64,000 bases of DNA, from the NCBI RefSeq assembly GCF_018138715.1, contig NZ_JAGSHX010000006.1, positions 4,402,001 through 4,466,000 on the forward strand, given 5' to 3'. The notes beneath the pieces are model-generated. The model searched no databases. It was not told where the DNA came from and was given only the letters and a program-made list of their open reading frames with translations. Below, piece by piece: positions 44,945 to 54,082 of the stretch. Source of the DNA: Streptomyces asiaticus. GTDB taxonomy: Bacteria > Actinomycetota > Actinomycetes > Streptomycetales > Streptomycetaceae. Every line of letters starts with the position of its first letter. Positions within the stretch are counted from its first letter, which is position 1. The position numbers and the translations under genes are program-made.

Positions 44945-45829
44945 ATGAGCGGCCCTGTCGTGGTGGGGGTCGACGGCTCCCGGCGCAGCCTTACGGCGGC
45001 CGAGTGGGCCGCACGGGAGGCGGCGCGGCGCGGGGTCGCGCTGCGCCTCGTGCACGCCTGTCCGCCGCTGCCGCGCAGGGTCTCGCCGGTGCCCGGGGTG
45101 GACGCCTGGCAGAACGTGGGCGAGCAGATGCTCGGGCAGACGGTGGCCGACTTCCGGGCACGCCTTCCGGAGCTCGCGATCGACGGGGAGCACACCGCCA
45201 CCGAACCGGCCGAGGTCCTGCTCACGGCCGCCGCGAGCGCCGGGCTGCTGGTGGTCGGGGCCCGGGGCTGGGGTGGCTTCGAGGGGCTTGCGGTGGGCTC
45301 CGTGGCGCTGCGGGTGGCGGCGATGGCGGACTGCCCCGTCGTCACGGTGCCGGATGAGCGCCATACGGGCGCCGGGTGGGACGGTACGGATACGGACGAG
45401 GTGCAGCTCGGCTTCGACGCGCACGCCCCGGCGGAGGCGCCGACCGCCTTCGCGTTCCGCGCCGCCCAGGAGCGGGGCGTCCCGCTGCGGGTGGTGCACG
45501 CGTGGGCGCTGCCCCCGGCCTCCCCGTCGGCCTGGATGCTCACGGTGCTGGAGGAGGACCGCGCGATGTGGGAGGACCAGGAGAGCCAGGTGGTCTCCGA
45601 CGCCCTGCGGCCGTGGCGGGAGGGCTGCCCCGAGGTCACCGTGGTGCCGGATGTCGTTCTGCTCAATCCGGCGGAGGCGCTGGTCAGGGCCTCGGAGCGG
45701 GCCGGCCTGCTGGTGATCGGGCGCCGTACGGCCACCCGGCCCACCCAGCTGCGGCTGGGGCCGGTGGCCCATGCGGTGCTGCATCACGCCCGCTGCCCGG
45801 TGGCGGTCGTACCGCACCCCGGGCCCTGA
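44945..45829 (+). CDS. Universal stress protein, two Usp domains
   Basis: 294 residues comprising two UspA domains of about 145 each. Domain 1 opens VVVGVDGSRRSLTAAEWAAREA and has the nucleotide-binding GARGWGGFEGLAVGSVALRVA segment. Domain 2 has VIGRRTATRPTQLRLGPVAHAVLHHARCPVAVV. Tandem Usp proteins bind ATP or act in stress and dormancy adaptation. GAGGAGG lies 5 bp before the ATG. Confidence 0.93.
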   Translation: MSGPVVVGVDGSRRSLTAAEWAAREAARRGVALRLVHACPPLPRRVSPVPGVDAWQNVGEQMLGQTVADFRARLPELAIDGEHTATEPAEVLLTAAASAGLLVVGARGWGGFEGLAVGSVALRVAAMADCPVVTVPDERHTGAGWDGTDTDEVQLGFDAHAPAEAPTAFAFRAAQERGVPLRVVHAWALPPASPSAWMLTVLEEDRAMWEDQESQVVSDALRPWREGCPEVTVVPDVVLLNPAEALVRASERAGLLVIGRRTATRPTQLRLGPVAHAVLHHARCPVAVVPHPGP

Positions 45830-45866
45830 GCCCACCCCCGCGCCCTGAGCCCGCACCCCGCGGCGC

Positions 45867-46892
45867 TCAGCCGAAGAACACCCCGAATTCCGAGTACAGC
45901 GCGGGATCGACGCCCTTGGTGCCCACCGTGGCGTCCGCGAGCGGTATCCGCACGATGTCCGTGCCGCGCAGCGCCACCATCGTGCCGAAGTCCCGATCCT
46001 TGACCGCGTCGATCGCGCGCAGCCCGAAGCGGGTGGCCAGCCAGCGGTCGAAGGCGCTGGGCGTCCCACCGCGCTGGATATGGCCCAGGACCGTGGTGCG
46101 GGCCTCCTTACCGGTGTGGTCGGCGATCTCATGGGACAGCCACTCGCCGATACCGGACAGCCGGACATGGCCGAACTCGTCCAGGCTGGAATCCTTGACC
46201 ACCATCTGGCCCTCCTTCGGCACGGCCCCCTCCGCCACCACCACGATCGGTGCGTATCTGATCGTGAAGCGGTTCTCCACCCAGGCGCAGACCTGGCCGA
46301 TGTCGAAGGGCTGCTCGGGGATCAGGATGACGTTGGCACCGCCCGCGATGCCCGAGTGCAGGGCGATCCAGCCGGAGTGCCGCCCCATGACCTCGACCAC
46401 CAGGGTGCGGGTGTGGGATTCGGCGGTGGTGTGCAGCCGGTCGATCGCCTCGGTGGCGATATTGACGGCGGTGTCGAAGCCGAAGGTGTAGTCGGTGCCC
46501 GCCACATCGTTGTCGATCGTCTTGGGCACCCCGACCACCTGGATGCCCTCACCCACCAGCGCCGCGGCGACCCCGAGCGTGTCCTCGCCGCCGATCGCGA
46601 TGAGCGCGTCCACCTCGTACTCGGCGAGCGTCTCCCGCACCCGGTCGACCCCGCCCTCGCCGGCCAGGGGGTTGGTCCTGGAGGAGCCGAGGATGGTGCC
46701 GCCACGCGGCAGGATGCCGCGCACGGCCGGGACGTCCAGCGGCACGATGGCTCCTTCGAGCGCGCCGCGCCAGCCGTCCCGCACCCCGACGAACTCGAAG
46801 CCATGGACCTCCACGCCCTTCCGGACGATGCCGCGGATCGCGGCGTTGAGCCCGGGGCAGTCACCGCCGCCGGTCAGCACACCGACACGCAT
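45867..46892 (-). CDS. pfkA: 6-phosphofructokinase, PPi-type active-site residues
   Basis: 341 residues, group III PFK. The N-terminus reads MRVGVLTGGGDCPGLNAAIRG, with substrate motif PKTIDNDV and GRHSGWIAL. The two residues that set the phosphoryl donor are Asp104 in AIGGEDTLG and Lys124 in GVPKTIDND. ATP enzymes have Gly at both places, while PPi-dependent actinomycete enzymes such as that of Amycolatopsis methanolica have Asp/Lys. The donor is therefore predicted to be pyrophosphate. GGGAGCGGAG precedes ATG 46892; a longer upstream open frame is not needed. Confidence 0.93.
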   Translation of the reverse strand: MRVGVLTGGGDCPGLNAAIRGIVRKGVEVHGFEFVGVRDGWRGALEGAIVPLDVPAVRGILPRGGTILGSSRTNPLAGEGGVDRVRETLAEYEVDALIAIGGEDTLGVAAALVGEGIQVVGVPKTIDNDVAGTDYTFGFDTAVNIATEAIDRLHTTAESHTRTLVVEVMGRHSGWIALHSGIAGGANVILIPEQPFDIGQVCAWVENRFTIRYAPIVVVAEGAVPKEGQMVVKDSSLDEFGHVRLSGIGEWLSHEIADHTGKEARTTVLGHIQRGGTPSAFDRWLATRFGLRAIDAVKDRDFGTMVALRGTDIVRIPLADATVGTKGVDPALYSEFGVFFG

Positions 46893-47121
46893 CTCCGCTC
46901 CCTCCGCGACGGCGCTCGCCGCTGCCGTCGCCGCTCCTTCCGGCGCCATCCTTGCTCCCCCTCTTTCTCCAGAATCCACCCATATGCAGCGCGGCGCCCA
47001 CAGCGGCGTAGGGGTGTCCCCACAACACCGATCTGTTCATCCGACTGGTACGACTGATGCGCCAGAGGTGTGGATAGACTCTCGCAACTGCACAAGGGCA
47101 CAGCGGGGAGAGGCAGCACAG

Positions 47122-47286
47122 ATGGCCCAGGCGAAGAAAATCGCGCTCTATATGCTGATCGTCTTCGTGCTGTACACGATCATCAAGACGCCGGCCCGGG
47201 CAGCCGACCTCGTCCAGGTGGGTTTCGAGGGCATATCGGACGCCGCCAAAAGTGTCGGCGAGTTCATGACGGAACTGACCAACTAG
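47122..47286 (+). CDS. Small membrane protein, 54 aa
   Basis: ATG 47122 follows GGGGAGAGG at good spacing. It begins MAQAKKIALYMLIVFVLYTII, a positive N-tail with one transmembrane helix, then an amphipathic region (LVQVGFEGISDAAKSVGEFM) ending ELTN. This looks like a conserved Streptomyces microprotein rather than noise. Function unknown. It lies 163 bp upstream of sigF. Confidence 0.72.
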   Translation: MAQAKKIALYMLIVFVLYTIIKTPARAADLVQVGFEGISDAAKSVGEFMTELTN

Positions 47287-47448
47287 CCTCGCGCCCCTCC
47301 CGCCCCCACCCTCGAACCCCCGCCCTCTTCCGTCCTTTATCGGGCGATTTCTCTACCAACACGTGGTAAAGCGGTGCTTGCACACAGTGCACATGTCTTG
47401 TGATGCTATGACCGCTTTTGCCGGGTGAGTGCATCGTGAAGGGGTGGC

Positions 47449-48282
47449 GTGACCGTGTCGGCCCGTACCGCGCCCAGAACCCCGCCCCAGGGCGATGGCG
47501 GCAGCGAAAGCGGCAGAAGCCGCGGGGCTGACGCCAGAGCGCTCACCCAGGTGCTCTTCGCCGAGCTCTCGGGCCTCACCCCAGGAACCCCCGAGCACGC
47601 CCGCGTGCGCGCCGCGCTGATCGAGGCCAATCTGCCGCTGGTCCGCTACGCCGCGGCCCGCTTCCGCAGCCGCAATGAGCCCATGGAGGACGTGATCCAG
47701 GTCGGCACCATCGGCCTGATCAACGCGATCGACCGGTTCGACCCGGACCGCGGGGTGCAGTTCCCGACCTTCGCCATGCCGACCGTCGTCGGCGAGATCA
47801 AGCGCTACTTCCGCGACAACGTCCGCACCGTCCACGTCCCGCGCCGGTTGCACGAGCTATGGGTGCAGGTCAACGGCGCGACCGAGGACTTGACCGTGCT
47901 GCACGGCCGCTCCCCGACGACGGCCGAGATCGCCGAACGGCTCAAGCTCAGCGAGGAGGAGGTGCTGGCCTGCATCGAGGCGGGCCGCTCGTATCACGCC
48001 ACCTCCCTGGAGGCCGCCCAGGAGGGCGACGGGCTGCCCGGTCTCGTCGACCGGCTCGGCTACGAGGATCCCGCACTCGCCGGAGTCGAACACCGCGATC
48101 TGGTGCGCCATCTGCTCGTACAACTGCCCGAGCGCGAGCAGCGTATCCTTTTGCTCCGTTACTACAGCAACTTGACGCAATCTCAGATCAGCGCCGAGCT
48201 CGGTGTCTCCCAGATGCATGTGTCCCGGCTGCTGTCCCGGAGCTTCGCCAGGCTGAGATCCGCAAACCGGATCGAGTCCTGA
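47449..48282 (+). CDS. sigF: Sporulation sigma factor SigF
   Basis: 277 residues, SigB/SigF/SigG type. Regions 2 to 4 are complete: [37 protein letters not shown] in region 2, [17 protein letters not shown] in region 3, and [25 protein letters not shown] as the region 4 HTH. The N-terminal [15 protein letters not shown] and the ending [10 protein letters not shown] agree closely with my memory of S. coelicolor SigF, which acts late in spore maturation. Starts at GTG 47449 with AAGGGG upstream. A close paralogue follows 188 bp downstream. Confidence 0.9.
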   Translation: MTVSARTAPRTPPQGDGGSESGRSRGADARALTQVLFAELSGLTPGTPEHARVRAALIEANLPLVRYAAARFRSRNEPMEDVIQVGTIGLINAIDRFDPDRGVQFPTFAMPTVVGEIKRYFRDNVRTVHVPRRLHELWVQVNGATEDLTVLHGRSPTTAEIAERLKLSEEEVLACIEAGRSYHATSLEAAQEGDGLPGLVDRLGYEDPALAGVEHRDLVRHLLVQLPEREQRILLLRYYSNLTQSQISAELGVSQMHVSRLLSRSFARLRSANRIES

Positions 48283-48470
48283 TCCTTGCGAGGGACCTCC
48301 GTCCCGGGGCCTCAAGGCTGTAATGTCGACATGGCGCTACAGCGTGTTGCCGACATGTGACATTCTGCGTGAACCGCGTTTGCCGCGGCCCGACCTCCGG
48401 TATTCAGGGGGAGGCTGCGTCGGACGCGAACCGCGCAGCTGGGATCCGTCCGCGACCTCTAGGGGGTGGC

Positions 48471-49301
48471 ATGTCCGTAGAACTGGGCAGCTCGAAGGTG
48501 CTCAACAACGACGCACCGCTCATGCCTGACGACTGCGACGCCATCGACACCCGCACCCTCTCCCGCTCCCTCTTCCTGCGGCTCGCCACACTCGACAAGG
48601 ACAGTGCGGAGGCCGGCTACGTCCGTGACACCCTCATCGAGCTGAACCTCCCGCTCGTCCGCTACGCGGCGGCCCGGTTCCGCAGCCGTAATGAGCCGAT
48701 GGAGGACATCGTCCAGGTCGGCACCATCGGCCTGATCAAGGCGATCGACCGCTTCGACTGCGAACGGGGTGTGGAGTTCCCGACGTTCGCCATGCCGACC
48801 GTCGTGGGCGAGATCAAGCGGTTCTTCCGCGACACCAGCTGGTCGGTGCGGGTCCCGCGGCGGCTCCAGGAGCTGCGGCTGGCCCTCACCAAGGCCAGTG
48901 ACGAGCTGTCTCAGAAGCTCGACCGCTCCCCGACCGTCACGGAGCTCGCCACGGCGCTGGGCGTCTCCGAGGAGGACGTGGTCGACGGGCTCGCGGTGGG
49001 CAATGCCTACACGGCCAGCTCGCTGGACTCCCCGTCCCCCGAGGACGACGGCGGCGAGGGGTCGCTCGCCGACCGGCTGGGGTACGAGGACAGCGCACTG
49101 GAGGGCGTGGAGTACCGCGAGTCGCTCAAGCCCCTGCTGGCCAAACTGCCGCCGCGCGAGCGCCAGATCATCATGCTGCGCTTCTTCGCCAATATGACGC
49201 AGTCGCAAATCGGCGAAGAGGTCGGGATCTCCCAGATGCATGTCTCCCGGCTGCTCACCCGGACCCTGGCCCAGCTGCGCGAGGGCCTGATCTCGGACTG
49301 A
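48471..49301 (+). CDS. sigN: SigB-type sigma factor, SigN-like
   Basis: 276 residues, a paralogue of the preceding SigF, sharing [33 protein letters not shown] and [24 protein letters not shown]. It differs in region 3 (SWSVRVPRRLQELRLALTKA) and in an acidic SPSPEDDGGEGSLADRLGYED segment. The ATG at 48471 follows AGGGGG. In S. coelicolor the sigF neighbour is sigN, involved in sub-apical development; the symbol rests on this order from memory. Control by anti-sigma/anti-anti-sigma switching is expected, but no such gene adjoins. Confidence 0.75.
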   Translation: MSVELGSSKVLNNDAPLMPDDCDAIDTRTLSRSLFLRLATLDKDSAEAGYVRDTLIELNLPLVRYAAARFRSRNEPMEDIVQVGTIGLIKAIDRFDCERGVEFPTFAMPTVVGEIKRFFRDTSWSVRVPRRLQELRLALTKASDELSQKLDRSPTVTELATALGVSEEDVVDGLAVGNAYTASSLDSPSPEDDGGEGSLADRLGYEDSALEGVEYRESLKPLLAKLPPRERQIIMLRFFANMTQSQIGEEVGISQMHVSRLLTRTLAQLREGLISD

Positions 49302-49367
49302 GCCGTCACCGGCCGGTCCCCTGCCGGATCCCTGTACACCTGACGGGTCGTCAGCCACACTGGCCCG

Positions 49368-50213
49368 ATGCGATACGCATGGAGCCGGACAACGGGCCGC
49401 CGAGGCACGGCAATCGCCTCCTCGGCGGCCGCGCTGTGCCTGGGGGCACTCCTCAGTGGCTGCGGCGGTGGCGGCGACGGCTATGTGGCCGCCGGAGCGG
49501 CCGGACCCGATGGCCAGCGGACCGCGAACGCCGTGCCGCCCAAGGGCGACGTCGACCTGGTGCCCCTGGACGAGGACGGTACGGACGACGATCGCGGCGG
49601 TAAGGGCGGTAAGGGCGGCACGGACGGGAAGCGCGATCGGGGCGCGGCCGGACCCACCGCCACCACGGACGGCGGAACGGACGGACCGGCCTCGCGGGCG
49701 CCCTCGGCGTCCGCGAAGGCCCCCGGCCGCACGGACGGATCGGGCGACCCGGGCGGCGGGAAGGGCGGATCCGGGGCCCCGGGGCGTACGGACGACGGCC
49801 CCAAGGGCGACGACGGGCCCAAGGGCGGCGAACCCGGCGAGCCCTCGCCCTCCGGCCCGGGCTCGGGTTCCTCGGACCCCTCCGGCACCCCCACGCCCAC
49901 CGGACCGGCCGCTCTCAAGGTCGGCAAGCCGGAGCGCACGGCGACCGATGAGCGCTGGTGCGAGAAGGTGAAGGTCGAGTTCCGCAACACCGGAGGAGCG
50001 CCGATCGCCTCGGGCACCGTCACCTTCGGAACGCATGTGATCGACGCGCTCGGCATCGACTGGGCCACGCTGGAGTCCAAGGAAGAGCTGCCCGCGCCGA
50101 TCGGCGCGGGCCAGAAGAAGGAGAAGACCTGGACGGTGTGCGTGGACGACTGGCGGGTGCCGCTGGGCATGCATATCGAGACACAGGACGTCTCGGTCAG
50201 CTGGAAGCCGTAA
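49368..50213 (+). CDS. Lipoprotein with long disordered linker
   Basis: 281 residues. The signal peptide ends in the lipobox LLSGC (Cys about 32), so it is lipid-anchored. About 120 residues of Gly/Asp/Lys/Pro-rich repeats (KGGKGG, GPKGDDGPKGG) form a linker. A C-terminal ~90-residue globular domain holds two cysteines (WCEKVKVEFRNTGGAPIASGTVTFGTHVIDALG and VCVDDWRVPLG), immunoglobulin-like in pattern. Function unknown. It lies 66 bp after sigN and may be transcribed with it. Confidence 0.8.
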   Translation: MRYAWSRTTGRRGTAIASSAAALCLGALLSGCGGGGDGYVAAGAAGPDGQRTANAVPPKGDVDLVPLDEDGTDDDRGGKGGKGGTDGKRDRGAAGPTATTDGGTDGPASRAPSASAKAPGRTDGSGDPGGGKGGSGAPGRTDDGPKGDDGPKGGEPGEPSPSGPGSGSSDPSGTPTPTGPAALKVGKPERTATDERWCEKVKVEFRNTGGAPIASGTVTFGTHVIDALGIDWATLESKEELPAPIGAGQKKEKTWTVCVDDWRVPLGMHIETQDVSVSWKP

Positions 50214-50235
50214 GGCCGACCCGGCAGCCGTAAGC

Positions 50236-50436
50236 TCAGCCCAGCGCCAGCCAGGCCACCGCCGCGACGATCACGACCGCCGCGACCACACCGACGATCA
50301 GGCCGACGCGCGAACCGCCGCCCGATGCGGTGGACGTCTGAGGCTGCCGAGTGCCCTCGTCGACGAAGGCGCGGAACATCTGTGTGGAGCCGGCCGGGTC
50401 CTGGTTCCCGTTGGGACTCTGGGGGTTGTTCGCCAT
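50236..50436 (-). CDS. Small tail-anchored membrane protein, 66 aa
   Basis: ATG 50436. About 40 polar residues rich in Asn, Gln and Ser are followed by one C-terminal membrane helix (VGLIVGVVAAVVIVAAVAWLALG). Similar tail-anchored microproteins recur in Streptomyces. It converges with the lipoprotein gene (22-bp gap). Function unknown. Confidence 0.65.
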   Translation of the reverse strand: MANNPQSPNGNQDPAGSTQMFRAFVDEGTRQPQTSTASGGGSRVGLIVGVVAAVVIVAAVAWLALG

Positions 50437-50599
50437 GAGCCCCGACCCTAGCGAACGAGCGGATTCTGGGACACCCCCGGGTCTCAGCAGTCTCTTGCAC
50501 CTCAGCCGCCCCGCTTGACCGACTCCAGGGGGACTCTTTAACGGCAATTTACCGCCCAGATCATCCTTTCATTTGCCTGTAGCAACTAACTTCTTCTAT

Positions 50600-50616
50600 G
50601 GTTGCCTTAAGCAACC
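50600..50616. promoter_or_regulatory. Palindromic operator upstream of marR
   Basis: GGTTGC-CTTAA-GCAACC has perfect 6-bp arms 30 bp before the MarR start, typical of a MarR autoregulatory site. A half-site-like GTAGCAAC lies 15 bp upstream. Confidence 0.6.
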
Positions 50617-50646
50617 GACCTTCTGATCAATCCCACTGGGGGTGCC

Positions 50647-51135
50647 GTGGCCACGCAGCGCCACTATGAGGAGCTGGCCCGGCAGCTCAGCGCCATCGGC
50701 ACCGTCAAGCGCGGGCTCGGGCGCGCTCTGCCGGCCGACTGCCCGTCGGGCTCCGCCGTCGTCCTGATGCTCCTCGACCGCTACGGCGAGATGCGCATGG
50801 GCAGGCTCGCCGAGCTGCTCGACATCGACATGTCGGTGACCAGTCGGCATGTTGCGCACGTCGCGGACCGCGGCTGGGTGGACCGCAAGCCCGACCCGCT
50901 CGACCGGCGGTCGCGGCTGCTGAGCATCAACCCCAGCGGTCGAGCACTGCTCGGTCAGGTCTCCGAGCGCTACACGAACGCGCTCGCCAGCTGTCTGAGC
51001 GACTGGTCGGACGAGGACGTCGACCGCCTCAACGAACTTCTCGCCCGGTTGCGGTCGAGTTTCGGGGACACCCGTTCCCGGGCTCTGCCGCATCAGGCGG
51101 AGACCAGCATCACCCGTACACCTTCGCAACGTTAA
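50647..51135 (+). CDS. MarR-family transcriptional regulator
   Basis: 162 residues. The winged HTH spans about 45-110: GEMRMGRLAELLDIDMSVTSRHVAHVADRGWVDRKPDPLDRRSRLLSINP in successive pieces. Helices at both ends allow dimerisation. It lies 8 bp upstream of an MFS exporter gene, so it probably represses that operon through the GGTTGC palindrome. The GTG start at 50647 has GGGGG nearby. Confidence 0.92.
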   Translation: MATQRHYEELARQLSAIGTVKRGLGRALPADCPSGSAVVLMLLDRYGEMRMGRLAELLDIDMSVTSRHVAHVADRGWVDRKPDPLDRRSRLLSINPSGRALLGQVSERYTNALASCLSDWSDEDVDRLNELLARLRSSFGDTRSRALPHQAETSITRTPSQR

Positions 51136-51143
51136 GGAACTTC

Positions 51144-53783
51144 ATGGCAACGACCACACCGGACGGCGGTGTGCGGGGACCCGCGGGGCACCCCGCCCAC
51201 GCCAAGCACGGCGGAGGAGGCCACAGAGGCCAGCACGGCCACGACGCGGGCTCCTCGGCCCCGATGACCCACCGGCAGATCATGGAGGCGCTCTCCGGGC
51301 TGCTGCTGGGGATGTTCGTCGCGATCCTGTCGTCGACGATCGTCTCCAACGCGCTGCCCGAGATCATCTCCGATCTCCACGGCGGCCAGTCCGCCTACAC
51401 CTGGGTCGTCACCGCCACCCTGCTGGCCATGACCGCCGCCACCCCGCTGTGGGGCAAGCTCTCCGATCTCTTCAGCAAGAAGCTGCTGGTCCAGATCGCC
51501 CTGCTGATCTACGTCGCCGGCTCCGTGGTGGCCGGTCTGTCGCAGAACCCCGGCATGCTGATCGCCTGCCGTGTGGTGCAGGGCATCGGCGTCGGCGGTC
51601 TGTCCGCCCTCGCCCAGGTCGTCATGGCGGCGATGATCTCCCCGCGTGAGCGCGGCCGTTACAGCGGCTACCTCGGCGCGACTTTCGCCGTCGCGACCGT
51701 CGGCGGTCCGCTGCTGGGCGGCGTGATCACCGACACCTCCTGGCTGGGCTGGCGCTGGTGCTTCTACGTCGGCGTCCCGTTCGCCGTCATCGCGCTGATC
51801 GTCCTTCAGAAGACCCTGAAGCTCCCCGTGGTGAAGCGGGACGTCAAGGTCGACTGGTCCGGCGCCTTCTTCATCAGCGCCGCGGTCTCGCTGCTGCTGC
51901 TCTGGGTCACCTTCGCCGGTGACAAGTACGACTGGATCTCCTGGCAGACCTACGCCATGGTCGGCGGATCGATCGTCCTCGGTCTGATCTTCGTCCTGAT
52001 CGAGTCCAAGGCGAGCGAGCCGATCATCCCGCTGCGGCTGTTCCGCAACAAGACGATCACTCTCGCCTCGCTGGCGTCGCTCTTCGTCGGTATCGCGATG
52101 TTCTCCGGCACCGTGTTCTTCAGCCAGTACTTCCAGCTGGCGCGCGGTGAGACGCCCACGATGTCCGGCGTCATGACCATCCCGATGATCGGTGGCCTGT
52201 TTATCTCCTCGACCGTCTCCGGTCAGGTCATCACCAAGACCGGTCGCTGGAAGGCATGGCTGGTCATCGGTGGTGTGCTGGTGACCGCGGGCCTCGGGCT
52301 GCTGGGCACCATCCGGTACGACACCCCGTACTGGCACATGGCGATCTACATGGCGCTCATGGGCCTCGGCGTCGGCATGATGATGCAGAACCTGGTGCTG
52401 GCCACCCAGAACCAGGTGGCCCCGCAGGACCTCGGCGCGGCCAGTGCCGTCGTCACCTTCTTCCGCTCCCTGGGCGGTGCGGTGGGCGTCTCGGCGCTCG
52501 GCGCGGTGCTCGCCAACCGCGTCACCCACTACGTCAAGGACGGCGTGGCCGACCTCGGCCCCAAGGGCGCCGCGCTGGGCCACGGCGGCACCGGCGGCGG
52601 TGGCATCCCCAACGTCGAGGCGCTGCCCGAGCCGATGCGCACGATCATGGAGAGCGCCTACGGCCACGGTGTCGGGGACGTCTTCCTCTTCGCCGCCCCG
52701 GCCGCGTTCCTCGGTCTGCTGCTGACCCTGTTCATCAAGGAGGTCGCCCTGAAGACCAACTCCGGCTCCCAGCAGGCCGCCGCGGCCACCTCGGACGCCC
52801 CGGCCGCCGACGCGGCCCCGGCCGGCTCGGTGGCGGCCACGGCGGCCACCGGGCAGGTCGCCGACCTCGAGCCCGCGCTCGTGGGCGCCCCGGCCGCCGA
52901 GGTGCACGAGCCGGACGCCGACGGTGCCCTCGCGGCCACCGCCTCGCAGACGGCCATCGCCCCGCAGCGCCTTGCGGCCTTCGCCTCCGCCGGGGGCGAC
53001 GGCGCGGACCGTCAGCCCCGGCAGGGTGTGCACGGCTTCGTGCGGAACGCGGAGGGCGGCCCCGTCACCCGCGCCGCGGTGACGCTGATCTCGCTCGCCG
53101 GGCGGCAGCTGGGCCGTTCGGTGGCGCACCCCGACGGCTCGTACGCCCTGGACGCGCCGGGCTCCGGCTCGTACGTCCTGATCGCGGCGGCCGACGGCCA
53201 CCAGCCGCAGGCCTCCACGGTCGTGGTCGGGGACGAGCCGCTCGGCTTCGACATCGTCCTGGCGGCCACCAGCGGTCTGGTGGGCACCGTGCGCGGTGCC
53301 GCCGACGGCCGGCCGGTGGACGCGGCGATGGTCGTGGTCACCGATGTCCGCGGTGAGGTGCTGGCCACCGGGAAGACCGGTGAGCAGGGCGACTTCGGCT
53401 TCGAGGAGCTGGTCTCCGGGACCTTCACGGTCGCGGTGAACGCGCCGGGCTACCGGCCCGCCGCCCTGCCCGTCGAGGTGGGCGCCCAGGGGCTGACCCG
53501 GGTGGAGATAGCGCTCCAGGCCGGCGCCCGGGTGCAGGGCATAGTCCGGGCCGGTGCCGACCGGCGGCCGCTGCCCGACGCGCGGGTCACCCTCGTGGAC
53601 TCGGCCGGGAACGTGGTCGCCACCGCCACCACCGGTGAGGACGGCGCGTACGCCTTCACCGACCTGGACGCGGGCGACTACACGGTCATCGCGAGCGGCT
53701 ACCCGCCGGTCGCGGGGGCGCTGACGGTCTCCGGGCCCGGCGTCGACGGCCACGATGTGGAGCTCGCCCACCCGGGCGAGTGA
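51144..53783 (+). CDS. DHA2-type MFS exporter fused to three CarboxypepD_reg-like repeats
   Basis: 879 residues. The first ~540 form a 14-helix drug:H+ antiporter of the EmrB/QacA group (LLLGMFVAILSSTIVSNALPEI, then WGKLSDLFSKK in loop 2-3). After an Ala/Pro-rich linker, three beta-sandwich repeats follow at about 628-711, 712-796 and 797-879, each with a G-x-V-x2-A/G...D-G-x-Y/F pattern of carboxypeptidase-regulatory-like domains. Such tails on MFS proteins are unusual. AAGGAA precedes the ATG, 8 bp after marR. The substrate is unknown. Confidence 0.92.
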   Translation: MATTTPDGGVRGPAGHPAHAKHGGGGHRGQHGHDAGSSAPMTHRQIMEALSGLLLGMFVAILSSTIVSNALPEIISDLHGGQSAYTWVVTATLLAMTAATPLWGKLSDLFSKKLLVQIALLIYVAGSVVAGLSQNPGMLIACRVVQGIGVGGLSALAQVVMAAMISPRERGRYSGYLGATFAVATVGGPLLGGVITDTSWLGWRWCFYVGVPFAVIALIVLQKTLKLPVVKRDVKVDWSGAFFISAAVSLLLLWVTFAGDKYDWISWQTYAMVGGSIVLGLIFVLIESKASEPIIPLRLFRNKTITLASLASLFVGIAMFSGTVFFSQYFQLARGETPTMSGVMTIPMIGGLFISSTVSGQVITKTGRWKAWLVIGGVLVTAGLGLLGTIRYDTPYWHMAIYMALMGLGVGMMMQNLVLATQNQVAPQDLGAASAVVTFFRSLGGAVGVSALGAVLANRVTHYVKDGVADLGPKGAALGHGGTGGGGIPNVEALPEPMRTIMESAYGHGVGDVFLFAAPAAFLGLLLTLFIKEVALKTNSGSQQAAAATSDAPAADAAPAGSVAATAATGQVADLEPALVGAPAAEVHEPDADGALAATASQTAIAPQRLAAFASAGGDGADRQPRQGVHGFVRNAEGGPVTRAAVTLISLAGRQLGRSVAHPDGSYALDAPGSGSYVLIAAADGHQPQASTVVVGDEPLGFDIVLAATSGLVGTVRGAADGRPVDAAMVVVTDVRGEVLATGKTGEQGDFGFEELVSGTFTVAVNAPGYRPAALPVEVGAQGLTRVEIALQAGARVQGIVRAGADRRPLPDARVTLVDSAGNVVATATTGEDGAYAFTDLDAGDYTVIASGYPPVAGALTVSGPGVDGHDVELAHPGE

Positions 53784-54082
53784 CGGAACCCCGGGCCCGG
53801 GGCGCGCAAGAGCGGAGACGCGCCCCGGGCCCGGCCGGGCGGCGGATTTCTCGGCCGGACCCGGAACCCGGATCCCGGCGGCGGTGTAGTGAAGGCAGGG
53901 GACGGCCTGACGCCGCCGCCCGGATCCGGCGCACAGACACGACGAGTACCACCAGCCCGACGAGTACCACCAGCACGACAGCACAACAGCACGGCGCGCA
54001 CGACCAGCGCGCCGGGCGACACGAGCAACGCGCCGAGCAGGACGAGCAACACGGCGACACCCGAGCGGGAGCGAAACGCGGC
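53784..54082. repeat. Spacer with short direct repeats
   Basis: 299 bp between the MFS and YceI genes. It contains ACGAGTACCACCAG twice (53940-53968) and ACGAGCAAC-like units near 54022-54054. An open frame passes through, but its Thr/Gln/His-rich translation looks repeat-derived. Confidence 0.55.

Noticed and set aside
51132..53984. A 950-codon open frame on the minus strand opposite the MFS exporter
   Set aside because: Its Gly/Arg/His-rich translation has no domain logic, and it mirrors the high-GC third positions of the real gene on the plus strand.
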